64,000 nucleotides of DNA from Microbacterium sp. CH12i (GTDB lineage: Bacteria; Actinomycetota; Actinomycetes; Actinomycetales; Microbacteriaceae). Shown in pieces: positions 1-9,874 of this stretch (the stretch's first letter is position 1; the number at the start of each line of letters is the position of its first letter). Below the pieces are notes generated by a model. That model saw only the letters and a list, made by a program, of their open reading frames with translations. It ran no database searches and had not been told where the DNA came from. The stretch lies in the NCBI RefSeq assembly GCF_000685355.1, contig NZ_JHET01000010.1:62001-126000 (forward strand). Reading direction: 5' to 3'. The translations under genes were made by a program, and so were the position numbers.

Positions 1-654
1 GATGGTATCCGGTGCAACGACAGCGTTGATGACGGAGCTCAGCGCATCACCGACGTTCTCGACCAAGACGGGAGGTTGCTCAGCCTTCTTCCGACGAAAC
101 AGGTTCCATCTACTTGCGTGCACGACGCCGAGAGGCGTGTCGAGTTGCACATTCTCAATGAGATCTTCGAGCTGCGCGTATGCGGACAGCGAAAGCGCTC
201 TATGTGAATGATCGAGAAAAGCCATCATCTCTGGGTTCGCTGCCAGAGCCGTTTTCGCCAGATCCTCGTCGAACGGGCTCTGCCCGCCTGGTTCGAACAG
301 AGAGGACTTTGAAGCGGAGATGACGGTGTCATCTCCAGCTCGTTTCCGAGCGATCTCAAGACTGGCGTCGGTCACGAGCGAGCGGAGGATGACGCACGCG
401 GCGAACACGCCACCGAGAATCACCAATAGCCAGAACGGCACATCGCCGACGATCACAGGGGCGAAGCCAACCGCCGCGGGAGGCGGGGCCGCTTGCCAGA
501 AACGAGAGAATCCGAGCAGGCCGAAGACGACCAGGCACGACAGTGCAAGCCCGGACAGACACGTTCGCACAACTTGACGATGCGCACGTAGGAGCATCAC
601 ATACCGATACCAGAGGTCGCGGGGCGGTCTCTGGTCGTGCTTCTTCGCAGGCAT
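1..654 (-). CDS. Two-helix membrane protein, C-terminus outside window
   Basis: An open frame runs from ATG at 654 to the left edge without a stop, giving 218 codons. The N-terminus is basic and cytosolic-looking (about residues 1-30). Two hydrophobic segments follow, at about residues 32-50 and 72-91, separated by a Pro/Ala-rich loop, and then a long soluble region. I do not recognise the family. Codon use has the strong G/C third position of neighbouring genes, which supports it as real. No good Shine-Dalgarno sequence is visible before the ATG, so the exact start is uncertain. It lies in the same direction as the large surface protein upstream, from which it is separated by a hairpin terminator. 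Confidence 0.6.
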   Translation of the reverse strand, partial: MPAKKHDQRPPRDLWYRYVMLLRAHRQVVRTCLSGLALSCLVVFGLLGFSRFWQAAPPPAAVGFAPVIVGDVPFWLLVILGGVFAACVILRSLVTDASLEIARKRAGDDTVISASKSSLFEPGGQSPFDEDLAKTALAANPEMMAFLDHSHRALSLSAYAQLEDLIENVQLDTPLGVVHASRWNLFRRKKAEQPPVLVENVGDALSSVINAVVAPDTI

Positions 655-890
655 GACCGAATGCTATCCGACCACTCGAGACGTCTCACCGAGCTTCCGG
701 TAGAGAGTTCGACGCTGCGACTTCACTGTGTTCCTCTCCATCACTCGGGTCATGTCCGAAGACGAGCCTCACTCCGCCTGAGGCGAGTGCCGGGAATAAT
801 GCGCAACTCTTCCCGGATCGGGAAATCGTCCAGGCTGTCTCTGCACCGTGTCGTCTTCCGTCGTGCGGCCCACGACGAGCACAATACGGA

Positions 891-926
891 GACGGGCGCC
901 GCATCCTCTCAGATGCGACGCCCGTC
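891..926 (-). terminator. Hairpin terminator after the surface-protein gene
   Basis: Arms GACGGGCG..CGCATC and GATGCG..CGCCCGTC form a stem of about 14 bp with one mismatch and a six-base loop, just downstream of the stop codon of the large minus-strand surface-protein gene. The T-run is weak, so this may be an imperfect intrinsic terminator. Confidence 0.65.
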
Positions 927-941
927 TTCCGCGCAGGGGGA

Positions 942-3900
942 CTACGCGGTCTTTGTGCGGCGACGCAGCAACATCAGCGCTCCACCGCTGATCAGCAGCA
1001 GCACGCTGAGCACCAGAATCCACGGGGCGAGCTGTCCGCCGGTGATGGCCAGCGGAGTTAGCACAGAATGCTCGGTCTCGCTCGGCGGAGGCGTGATTGT
1101 CTGGCCGCCCGGAGGCGTCGCCGAGGTGGTGGCCACGTTCGCCAGCGTCTCACCGGCGGCGTCCGCGTTCACGGTCACCGAGTAGGTGATCGTGACGGTC
1201 GCGCCCTCGGCGAGACTCCCGGTCCAGGTCAGCTCCGTACCATCGAGGATCGGAGCGGCAACCACATGGTCTCCGACCTTCACCACGACGTCGTCGTTGA
1301 ACTTGGCATACGGCAGCACCTGGCTGAGATCATCGGTGATGACGACCTCGTCCAGTCCGGTCTCGCCGGTGTTCACACCGGTGAGGGTGTAGGTCACGAC
1401 GCTGCCAGTGGCGATTGCGGTGCCGGATGCCGGGTTCGAAGACTTCTCGAACTCGAAGCCGGGGGTGCCGACCGGGTGCTCAGTGGTCGCCGGCGGAGGC
1501 GTGAGTTCCACGCCGCCCGGAGGCACTGCGACACCGCTGACGGTGTTCTCCAGCAGCGAGCCGCCGCGTCGCCGTTCACGGTCACCGAGTAGGTGATCGT
1601 GACGCGCTCGCCGATTTCGAGGGCTCCACTCCAGAAGAGCTCGCCGTCGGCAGCGGTGGGTACGCCCCCGATGCTTGCGGCAGCGTCATCGTTGTAGACG
1701 GCGTTCTCCAGTACAGCGGAGAGGTCGTCGACGATGCTCACCTGTTCGAGCGCGGTCTCGCCGGTGTTGATGCCGGTCACCGTGTAGGTGATGACGCTAC
1801 CCGGGTCGACGCGCGTGCCGGATGCCGGATCCGCCGCCTTGGTGAGAGCGAAGCCCGGCTGATTGACCGGATGTTCGGTGGTCGCCGGAGGCGTCTCGAT
1901 CGGCGGCACGCCACCCGGAGGGGTCGCGCTGCCGGTCACGCTGTTCTCGAGCACTGCTCCGCCGGCGTCGCCATTCACGGTCACCGAGTAGGTGATCGTG
2001 ACGGTCTGGCCGACCTCGAGAGCCCCGGTCCAAGAGAGTGCGTCGCCGTCGACGGCGGGTGCCGCAGCATCCGTCGCGTTGATGGTCGCAACGGCGTCGC
2101 TGTTGTACGCGGCGTGCGCGAGCACACCGGACAGGTCGTCGACGAGCTTCACCGGGTCGAGCGCTGTCTCACCGGTGTTCACGCCGGTCACCGTGTAGGT
2201 GATGACGCTGCCCGGGTCGACTGCGGCCCCAGCGACCGGTGCAGCGCTCTTCGAGAGCGAGAATCCGGGCTGGTTGACCGGGGTGTTCGTCTCGCCGGGC
2301 GGAGGCGTGATCTCCTCGCCGCCGGGAGGTGCGGCTGTACCCGTCGCCGAGTTCTGCAGCACCTCGCCCACAGCATCCGGTCCGACCGTCACCGAGTAAG
2401 TGACCGTGACGCCCTCGCCGACCTGCAGCGCACCCGACCAGGTGAGAGCGTCGCCGTCGATGGCGGGGGATGCAGCATCCGCGCCGTTGATCGTCGCCGC
2501 AGCATCGCCGTTGTAGGTGGCGAACTCGAGAACGCCCGAGAGGTCATCAGCGATGTCGACCGGGTTCAGGGCCGTCTCACCGGTGTTGGTGCCGGTGAGC
2601 GTGTAGGTGAGCACCTGGCCGGGGTCGACTGCGGTGCCCGAGGTGGGGTCGACCGACTTCGAGAAGGTGAAGCCGGGCTCGTTGACCGGGTGCTCGGTGG
2701 TCACCGTCGGTGGCACCACGGGGGTGCCGGGTGTCGTCGGGCTCTCGGGGTCGCTCGGGTCTTCCGGCAGCAGCGGGGTCGCTGAGCCGGTCACAGAGTT
2801 CGCGATGATCTCGCCACCAGCATCGGCATCGATGGTCACCGAGTAGGTGATCACGACATCGTCGCCGGGTGCGAGCTCACCGGTCCAGGTGAGAGCGTTG
2901 CCGGTTACCTCAACGCTACCGACGGATGCTGCGGCGTTGTCGTTGTAGCTCGCGTGGACGAGTAGACCGGCGAGGTTGTCCGAGATCGACGCGGGGTCAA
3001 GGACGGTGTCACCGGTGTTGGTACCGGTCACGGTGTACTCGATGACGCTGCCAGGGTCGACGCTGGTTCCGGTGACCGGATCCGCCGTCTTGGTGATCTC
3101 GAAGCCAGGGTTGACCACGGGGTGCTCGGTCGTCGCCGGCGGCGGCGTCACGGGATCACCCGGAGTTGTCGGGCTCTCGGGGTCGGTCGGATCCTCGGGG
3201 ATCAGCGGGGTCGCAACACCCGTGACGGTGTTGCGCAGCAGCACCCCGGTGGCGCCGTCGTTCACGGTCACGGTGTAGGTGATCGTGACGTCGTAACCAG
3301 GGGCGAGGGCGCCAGTCCAGCTCAGTGTCGTCCCCACGACCTGAGCTGAGCCGACGGTCGCTGCGACGTCGCCGTTGTACTGAGCGCTGCTCAGCACAGC
3401 CGACAGGTCGTCGCTGATCGAGGCCGGCTCGAGCACGGTGTTTCCCGTGTTCGTGCCCGTTACCGTGTAGCTGATCGTGTCACCGGCGCGCACGGCGGTG
3501 CCCGATGCCGGGTCAGCCGACTTGGCGACCTCGAAGCCCGTCTCCACGACCGGGTGCATGGTCTCGGCCGGCGGCGGAGTGATCGGCGTACCCGGAGTTG
3601 TCGGGCCGTCCGGATCGGTCGGGTCGGTCGGGATCTGCGGTGTCGCCTCACCTGTTGCGATGTTGTGCAGCAGTGCGCTGGTGACGCCCTGGTTCACGGT
3701 GACGCTGTAGGTGATGGTCACCGACTGGCCCTGCGGGATCGAGCCGGTCCATGTGAGGGTCTCGTCGACGAGCTTGACGTCGCCACGGGTGGATGTGAGG
3801 TCGTCGTTGAAATCGGCGTTGTCGAGCACCGACGACAGGTCGTCGATGATCTGAGCCGGGGTGAGTTCCGTGTCTCCGGTGTTCGTGCCGGTGATCGTGT

Positions 3901-6126
3901 ACTCGATCGTGTCACCAGATTCGACTGCCGTTCCGGATGCCGGGTCGGCGGTCTTGCTGATCGTGAAGCCCGACCCGATCACGGGGTGCTCGGTCGTGAT
4001 CGTCGGGGGAACGATCGGCTCGCCGGGGATCTGCGGGCCGCTCGGGTCTGCAGGGTCAGTGGTGGTCGGAGTCGCCGAGCCGGAGACCGTGTTGCTGAGG
4101 ATCTGTCCGGAGGTGCCTTCATCGACGGTCACCGAGTAGGTGATCGTCACTGTCTGGCCGGCCTCGAGCGCGCCGGTCCAGGCGAGGTCGTTCTCCGAGA
4201 TCGTCGCTGCACCCGAGGTGACCTCGGTGCCGTTGAGCGTGGTGGTGATGTCGTTGTTGTATTCGGCGTAGGCGAGAACGCCGGCCAGGTTGTCGGCGAT
4301 CGTCGCCGGGTTCAGGGTCGTGGCGCCGGTGTTAGTGCCGGTGACGGTGTATTCGATGGTGTCGCCGGGTTCGACGACGGTGCCGGATGCCGGGTCGGCG
4401 GTCTTGGTGATTTCGAAGCCGGCGACGGGGTTCTCGGTCGTCACGGCCGGAGGGGTGACGGGATCGAACGGCCCGGGAGGGGTGCCGGAGGCCGTGACGC
4501 TGTTGGCGATCGCCTCGCCCTCGACGTCGTCGTTCACGATGACCGAGTAGGTGATGGTGACGATCTGACCGGGCGCGAGAGCACCAGCCAGGCGAGGTCT
4601 GTGTCGGTGATGGCGGCGGCGCCCGAGGTGACCTCGGTGCGATCGATCTGGGTGGTGACGTCATCCTGATACTCGGCGTGCGAGAAGACGTCGATGAGGT
4701 CGTCAGAGACCGTGACGGGGTTGAGCAACGTGTTGCCGGTGTTCTCCGCTTCGACCGTGTAGGTGATCGTCTGTCCTGCGGTGACGGCGGTGCCGTTCGC
4801 GGGGTCTGCGGTCTTTCGCAGATCGAGTGCAGGAGTGAGCTTGTCGTTCGTGAAGGTGCAGACGACCTCGGTGCCGAGGTTGCCTTGGGGTTGGGTGACC
4901 TGGTTCGATGCGTTCACCGAAACGGGTGTCGTCGATCCGTCGGAGTTCAGCTGCACACAGACGAGCGATGCCGCGTAACGGTCCAGGTCGGTCGTGCCGG
5001 ATGCTGATTCAGAGAGGCTGAAGGTGTCGCCCTGGTTCGTGAATACGGGGCCCGCGTAGTCAGGCTGCACGCCGAATGCGTTGCCCGCGGTGGTGGCGTT
5101 CGTCTGCGCGACCTGGTAGGCGCTCGGCGAGTCGACGCGGAGTCCGAACTGATCGGAGTCCGCGTGGCGGCCGGCTGGAACGTCCTTCTTCAGGGTGAGG
5201 GTATTCGGGAAGGTACAGCTCGACATGTCGGTCGGCGAGAAGTTGCCGAGACTCGTCGAGTTGATCGTCGAACCGCGCGCAAGGTCGACTTCGATGATGC
5301 GGCTGCCGCCATTCGATGCCGAGACGAAGATGTGGCCCATGTTGCCGAAGGCGATGCCGTTACCCTCGACGCCGGAACCCATGTCGTGCACCTGCTTGGC
5401 GTCGATCGTGGCGGTGCTCTGGGTGAGCGTCAAGGGGATGTCTGCGGAGTAGATGTACCGGTCAGCGACGAGCACGAGCTGGCCCGAGGCGCTGAACGCC
5501 ATGTCACCGTTCGCACCGAAGTTGCTGCTGCCGCTCGTCGGACGAAGCGTGCCGACTTGAACATAGGTCTGCGGCGTGGTGCTCTCGTTCCACGCGTAAA
5601 GGTTGATGGTGTTGTTGGCGGTGCTGCTCGCGAAGTAGTAGACGCCGGTGGTGGGATGCACCGCACCGCGCAACACCGCGGAGTTGAGCGAGAAATCTAA
5701 CTGAGTAGTCTCATCGGTCACGCGATCATGCTTCGCGAGCGTCTTGCTTGAGGACGTGTTCGTCACCGTATACGCGAACTGGCCGCCCGCCGAGATACCG
5801 AGACCGTTGTCCGAGTGGTCCGATCCGAAGTTCGTGGTGCCGAGGGTGCCGCCGTTTCCGGAAGCGCCGCCATTCACGTTGATCGCGAACTCTCGCACCT
5901 GTGTGGAACTCTGCACGTAGACCGCACCCGGGGTGCACTGGAACGGATCTGCGGCTGCTGCAGGTGCAGCCGTCACCGCGCCGGCGACGACGAGTGACGA
6001 CGCGATGACCGCAACGCTCGCCAGGCTGCCAACGACCTTCTTCAGGCCGTGGCGCCAGCGGTCACCTTTCGCGACGTGTTGATGCTCTGGCGGTAAGTGG
6101 TGCTCTTGGGCAACACGAAATCTCAC
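942..6126 (-). CDS. Giant repeat-domain cell-wall-anchored surface protein (two single-base breaks)
   Basis: One gene of about 1,728 residues is interrupted by two apparent one-base deletions, near 4588 and 1566. At both points the next frame continues the same repeat exactly. The start is GTG at 6126, preceded by GGGGAGAG. An extended signal peptide (hydrophobic core about residues 30-55, then AAPAAAADP) leads into a propeller-like N-terminal domain and a SpaA-like domain. Nine repeats of about 130 residues follow, each opening with a K[TS]ADPASGT-type motif followed by YTVTGTNTG and YSVTVN, as in DUF11/TIGR01451 or DUF7507 families. Proline-rich linkers (TPPP..TEHPV) separate them. The C-terminus has LAITG, a hydrophobic helix and RRRTKTA, a class-E-type sortase signal. 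It is probably an adhesin or stalk protein on the cell wall. No sortase gene lies in this window. Confidence 0.88.
1075..4837 (-). repeat. Nine tandem ~390-bp coding repeats of the surface protein
   Basis: The DNA carries nine diverged direct repeats of roughly 390-420 bp. Recognisable recurring words on the plus strand include GGTCACCGAGTAGGTGATCGTGAC and its variants (only partly written here), and GTGCCGGATGCCGG. At protein level each unit holds one K[TS]ADP motif, one TNTG motif and one YSVTV motif. Such arrays expand and contract by recombination and are hard to assemble, so the copy number should be treated as provisional. Confidence 0.85.
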
Positions 6127-6391
6127 GACTGCTCTCCCCTAGGTTATTGACCGGTGGCACATGCACACACGGACGGCTCCCAAAACACGCAGGCAGGACT
6201 ATGTCGTCGACGCATCGTCGGGTAAGCGACGCACCGCCGCGGTCTGGGGCCTCAGTCAGACTCGTTGTTGGGATGCCCGGAGACGAGTGGAATGCGAAGA
6301 TTTCACCCCGGACTTCATCCCGCGGTAGTCCGCGGAGCCTCGAATGTGGGGGAAAGCGCATTGACGAGCTTGACACCGATACACTCGCGAC

Positions 6392-6793
6392 ATGGCTGAA
6401 CTGGACTACGCGTACCTCGCCGATTTCGTGAGCCTGCAGGAGGGGAAGCTGACAGCCGTGGGTGCGAGCTTCACCTTTGCGGCTGTTCCTTCGATGCCCA
6501 TCCAGATGATGCTTGGCGTTGCAGGTCGTGTGCGGGCACATGTCATCGAGGGCCCCGTGCCAATCGAAGTCAAGATCACTCCGCCGGACGATTCCTTTGC
6601 AATGTCAGTCAATGGTGACCTGCAGCCCGGACCCCATGCCCGGCCATACGGCGATGGGATGGTGGGGTTGCTGTTTGCTATCAATACGCAGTTGCCGGTG
6701 GATCGCCCCGGTCTCTACACTTTTGATATCTTGATTCAAGGCACCCATGCTCGACGTCTCGCGTTCGAGATCGAGCTCGCCGAAGCCCCGTGA
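6392..6793 (+). CDS. DUF6941 family protein
   Basis: This 133-residue protein begins MAELDYAYLADFVSLQEGKL, a pattern I associate with the uncharacterised DUF6941 family of actinomycetes, followed by AVGASFT. It has no signal peptide or membrane helix, and looks like a small cytosolic beta-rich protein. Its function is unknown. The stop codon overlaps the GTG start of the next gene (GTGA), so translation of the two is probably coupled. It is the first gene of a three-gene cassette ending at a strong terminator. It diverges from the surface-protein gene, and the 265-bp gap between them (6127-6391) must hold both promoters. Confidence 0.75.
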   Translation: MAELDYAYLADFVSLQEGKLTAVGASFTFAAVPSMPIQMMLGVAGRVRAHVIEGPVPIEVKITPPDDSFAMSVNGDLQPGPHARPYGDGMVGLLFAINTQLPVDRPGLYTFDILIQGTHARRLAFEIELAEAP

Positions 6794-7032
6794 TCCTTCA
6801 GCCAACTTCTCATTTTCGCCGCCGCATGCAGCAGCGAAATGTCAGTGATGCGGAGTTGAATGAAGCACTGACAAACATTGTCAAGACATCCAGCACGCCT
6901 GAAGATTCAACGTGTATCGTCGGTAAGACGAAGGCTGGTCGAATCCTCAAGATCTGGATCGTTGGAACTACGTTCGCCTCCCACCGGAGTCTGGGTCTTG
7001 AAAAGTATCGCTGGGAAGGGAGAGTGAGATGA
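6790..7032 (+). CDS. DUF4258-like small protein
   Basis: This 80-residue protein has the pattern of the DUF4258 family: HFRRRMQQRNVSDAELNEAL near the N-terminus, then a strand-rich middle (GKTKAGRILKIWIVG) and a positively charged C-terminus. It starts at GTG overlapping the stop of the DUF6941 gene and ends overlapping the ATG of the DUF2283-like gene. DUF4258 proteins resemble RelE/BrnT-like mRNA interferases in size and fold predictions and often sit next to DUF2283 genes, so a toxin-antitoxin role is possible. I infer this from family and context only; no catalytic residues are proven here. Confidence 0.7.
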   Translation: MILQPTSHFRRRMQQRNVSDAELNEALTNIVKTSSTPEDSTCIVGKTKAGRILKIWIVGTTFASHRSLGLEKYRWEGRVR

Positions 7033-7346
7033 CTAGAAAATTCGTTGTAGAGGTTGACACAACCGCCGACGCCGCATACATCTCCATGTCTGATGAGGCT
7101 GTCGCTGAGACAGTGCAAGTAACCGATGATGTGCTCGTTGACTTTGACGAGTTCAGGATCGTGGCTGGGATCGAGCTTCTTCGAATCGACGCGGATATAC
7201 CTTTTCAGAAGCTAATCGATGATTGCCACGTACACAGTGACGACGTCGAAACGCTCCGTAAGCTTCGTCCTAGCATCGGACACCACTTTCGGAGTTCCTC
7301 CGAGGGCACAACTCGCGTCGTCCAAGGCGCGTTGACTTCCGCCTGA
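7029..7346 (+). CDS. DUF2283-like small protein, putative partner of the DUF4258 gene
   Basis: This 105-residue protein has a DUF2283-type core: VDTTADAAYISMSDEAVAET, then a conserved DFDEFRIVAGIELLRI stretch, over about residues 7-60. The C-terminal 40 residues are charged and look disordered. It starts at ATG overlapping the stop of the upstream gene (ATGA), the closest possible coupling. DUF2283 proteins commonly pair with DUF4258 proteins, and the pair may act as toxin and antitoxin. A strong terminator follows at once, closing the three-gene unit. Confidence 0.72.
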   Translation: MTRKFVVEVDTTADAAYISMSDEAVAETVQVTDDVLVDFDEFRIVAGIELLRIDADIPFQKLIDDCHVHSDDVETLRKLRPSIGHHFRSSSEGTTRVVQGALTSA

Positions 7347-7363
7347 CTAAGAACGATGAAAGA

Positions 7364-7407
7364 CCCCGCCGCTCCTGATCTTGAGGCCAGGAGCGGCGGG
7401 GTTTTTT
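7364..7407 (+). terminator. Strong intrinsic terminator
   Basis: The arms CCCCGCCGCTCCTG and CAGGAGCGGCGGGG form a perfect 14-bp stem with a short loop, followed by six T. It ends the DUF6941/DUF4258/DUF2283 unit. Confidence 0.92.
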
Positions 7408-7724
7408 GCGCTCCCAACACCTGCCTTCCACGAGCAGATGACCTTGGTCGACGACCTCGAGCAGAGTTGCGGCCGGGCTTTCGATCACCTGATCGGGCCC
7501 CGGCGGCCAGACCTATTACTGGTGGAGCAACCGTCCCGTAAATGAGCAGGCGCTGGACCTCGCCGAGCAAGGTGCACTGGTCTCGGGCGACTTCGCTGCT
7601 GATCGGATCGCCCCTTGGCGCATGCCGGAACGGGCGGCCCAGGTGATTCGCTCTACTGGGCAATCTTGGCAGAAAGTCCAGTTACGAACTCCCCCTCGGG
7701 GGTCGGTTCTTCGTCCGTTGCTTT
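7408..7724. other. Gene-free stretch with a start-less open frame
   Basis: No complete gene is visible. On the plus strand an open frame from 7493 to a stop at 7765 has G/C-rich third positions and a protein-like translation (QTYYWWSNRPVNEQ near the start), but lacks a start codon and overlaps the next gene. It may be the remains of a deleted gene. I do not recognise the family. Confidence 0.35.
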
Positions 7725-8021
7725 TCACCCAAGTTGGTCGAGCACGAGCTCTCCGCGGGCATTGAGGTTTTCCATCATGGTTTCGATCCGCTTCGGATCG
7801 ATCGCGGGCATCCTCGAGTCGTCGAACGCGATGACCAGCGGGATGGCCGGGTGCATCCAAACCGTGAGACGTCCGGCAGGTTCCTTATCCTCGGGCAGCC
7901 ACGTCATCATGAAGCTCTCGTGGCGGCGCAGCTTCGTCCCGATCACGATCTTCAGGTGCGCCAGGGTTCCGTCATCGACCTCAATCGCTGGACGAGAGCT
8001 GTTGTACTCGAGTTTTCCCAT
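7725..8021 (-). CDS. DUF7882-type small protein
   Basis: This 98-residue protein begins MGKLEYNSSRPAIEVDDGTL and carries LAHLKIVIGTKLRRHESF and a WMHPAIPL motif. This is the pattern of a very common Microbacteriaceae family (now DUF7882, often mislabelled as ATP-dependent DNA ligase). It is small and soluble, without catalytic motifs of any ligase. The function is unknown. Genomes of this family usually carry several paralogues. It stands alone here, between decayed stretches. Confidence 0.75.
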   Translation of the reverse strand: MGKLEYNSSRPAIEVDDGTLAHLKIVIGTKLRRHESFMMTWLPEDKEPAGRLTVWMHPAIPLVIAFDDSRMPAIDPKRIETMMENLNARGELVLDQLG

Positions 8022-8338
8022 GAATGAACACTACGCGGCTCTGAGACCCACAGAAGTTCCCAGTCCGCCGCCCCAGCAAAGGGTGAGGAGAGTGGCGGCT
8101 TTCGCGGATCCTGATGGCCTGCACGGGCAACATCTGCTCCCCCACGCGTGGTTGATGTTCGCCTCCCCGGAGTAGAGCTCGAGCCGGGATTGCAGTTTTC
8201 TGGGATCGATGAGGTCGGATCGAATCAAGGCTGCGATGAGCCTTGCGGGAGTGTGGCGGTGCCCGGGCTGGCCGAATCGATGTGCACTCGTCAGCGTCCG
8301 TCAGCCGGTGGGCTTCGAGGATGAGCAATCGAAGCTGG
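8022..8338. other. Gene-free stretch, nothing recognised
   Basis: I see no convincing gene, RNA or repeat. Short open frames on both strands have no start signal or recognisable domain. Confidence 0.4.
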
Positions 8339-8659
8339 CTACGCCGCACTGAGCACGCCGTCGACGAGGCCGTCGCGCTCGCGGGAGGAGAGGACGTTTT
8401 GGAAAACACTCGAGTTTCGCATCTGCCGACTCAGTTCGTCGTCCCCGAGCATGTGCTCTCGGATACCACGGAGGTCCCCGTTGCTCAGTAGGCTCACCCA
8501 GCGATCAACCGCGTCGCGTGCACTCCCTCGCGAGTTCTCCCTCACCTTTTGAGCGTTCAGGAGGGCGCGGTTGATCACATAGACGGGTTCCGCCGTGAGT
8601 TGCTCAGCGATTCGCCGATGAAGCGCTGCCGCGATCTCGTCACTGCGATTCGTGGACAT
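8339..8659 (-). CDS. Hypothetical small cytosolic protein
   Basis: This 106-residue protein starts at ATG 8659, which is chosen because a good ribosome-binding sequence (AAGGGGGCGAG) ends just before it. The frame extends further upstream, but without such a signal. The product is highly charged and probably all-helical: RIAEQLTAEPVYVINRALL, then a region ending in SSRERDGLVDGVLSAA. There is no signal peptide, membrane segment or motif I recognise. It sits alone between two gene-free stretches. Confidence 0.5.
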   Translation of the reverse strand: MSTNRSDEIAAALHRRIAEQLTAEPVYVINRALLNAQKVRENSRGSARDAVDRWVSLLSNGDLRGIREHMLGDDELSRQMRNSSVFQNVLSSRERDGLVDGVLSAA

Positions 8660-9040
8660 CTCGCCCCCTTCCTGACCGAGCACTCCATCGCATCTGTCAG
8701 GTGGAAATCGAGGCACGACGGCTCTCGGCAGTGCAGGCCTCGATAACTAGGGTCAGGCGTAATCTCGCGTGCAGCGACGATCAGCGCGGAATGCTGCGCG
8801 CCCGGTTGGAGTCAGATCCTCGCGCCGCCGAACTCAGCTTTCGCGTTCGAGTGTTGAACTAGGTACCTGCTGGCCACCGTGCAGACAACGCGGAATCGGT
8901 GTCATGTCGATCGCGTCGACGCCGGTCCACCGCTTGTCACTCATGCCGCGATCTTAGATGAGACCGGCTAATAGGACTCGACGCGTCTTGGCGGCCGTGC
9001 GAACTGCCCGCGACGCTGACCAATCCTGCAACCGATGGGC
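8660..9040. other. Gene-free stretch, nothing recognised
   Basis: No gene is supported. A minus-strand open frame of about 36 codons starting at MSDKRWTGVD near 8943 has no recognisable homology and no clear ribosome-binding site. The region probably holds the promoter of the small gene ending at 8339. Confidence 0.4.
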
Positions 9041-9790
9041 TCAGCCGAGCAGCGTCCCCGCAACCATCAACAGCACGCCCGTGCCGTTAAAGAAGATGTG
9101 CAGCAGCACAGCAGGCCAGATCCGGCCGGTGAACACGACGAGCAGACCGCCCACGACGCTAAGGAGCATCAGGCTCACAGCAGCGTCTGGCGTGAGCGGC
9201 GACACGAGCTGGTGGGTGAGCATGAACAACCCCGCGGATGCTACGACCGAGACGAACCCGGCGATGCCGATGCTGCCCTGCTCGCCCCCGGCAAATCGAC
9301 GCACGAGAGTAAAGATGCACACGAGCAGCAGGCCACGGAAGAAGAACTCTTCAATGACGGGCGCGACAACCACTCCCCCGATCAAGTCCTCGAGCCACCA
9401 CAGAGTCGGCAGTTGTCCGCCCAGACTCGGGTAAGAAGGCAGTGCCCCCGATCCTCCGAAAGCGACGACGAGCCATCCCTGGACCACCCGCAGGATGCCA
9501 GCGAGAACGAACCCGTAGAGAAGGTCGACGCCCCGGAAGCGCAGGAGCCCTCGTGGGACCCCTCGCCGAAAGGCGAGTAGTACTGGCACGAGCATGCCGA
9601 CCCACAGCGCCACGGTGCCGACAATGCCGCCGAGCCACGCGCCGAGCAGAATTCCTGCGCCCAGTCCGAGTGCCGCCCAGCCGATGAGATCGCTGCCCCA
9701 CTTGTGCACAGAAGAGCCACCTCGCCACCAAGGGCGGTGGCGCCGCGCCCTGCGACGGGCTCGATCGGGTGTCACTGTGTCAGTAGGCAT
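9041..9790 (-). CDS. CPBP family intramembrane metalloprotease
   Basis: This 249-residue membrane protein (start ATG 9790) has about seven to eight hydrophobic segments. It carries all three CPBP (Rce1/Abi) signature motifs: EEFFFRG in the middle, a His in FMLTHQL, and HIFFNGT near the C-terminus. These residues bind the catalytic metal in the membrane. Relatives process or degrade membrane proteins, handle bacteriocin maturation or immunity, or have unknown targets. The N-terminus is a basic cytosolic tail (RARRRARRHR). It diverges from the exopolysaccharide locus with an 84-bp spacer. An association with the locus is possible but unproven. Confidence 0.85.
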   Translation of the reverse strand: MPTDTVTPDRARRRARRHRPWWRGGSSVHKWGSDLIGWAALGLGAGILLGAWLGGIVGTVALWVGMLVPVLLAFRRGVPRGLLRFRGVDLLYGFVLAGILRVVQGWLVVAFGGSGALPSYPSLGGQLPTLWWLEDLIGGVVVAPVIEEFFFRGLLLVCIFTLVRRFAGGEQGSIGIAGFVSVVASAGLFMLTHQLVSPLTPDAAVSLMLLSVVGGLLVVFTGRIWPAVLLHIFFNGTGVLLMVAGTLLG

Positions 9791-9874
9791 CGTGGTCAAG
9801 GTTACCCGGAGCACGGCAACGACAATTGGCTGTGCGACAATGAAGCCGCGTACCGAGAACATATGAGAGGCACC

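Noticed and set aside
1871..4669. Long plus-strand open frames opposite the repeat surface-protein gene (1871-2785, 3554-4669)
   Set aside because: They mirror the repeats of the minus-strand gene, are rich in Arg and Gly, have no start signals, and match no protein family.
1075..4837. Regular repeats that could suggest a CRISPR array
   Set aside because: Units are ~390 bp, diverged and protein-coding. No 25-40-bp direct repeats with unique spacers and no cas genes are present.
8031..8228. Minus-strand 65-codon open frame
   Set aside because: No ribosome-binding site, no recognisable domain, and composition like the surrounding gap.
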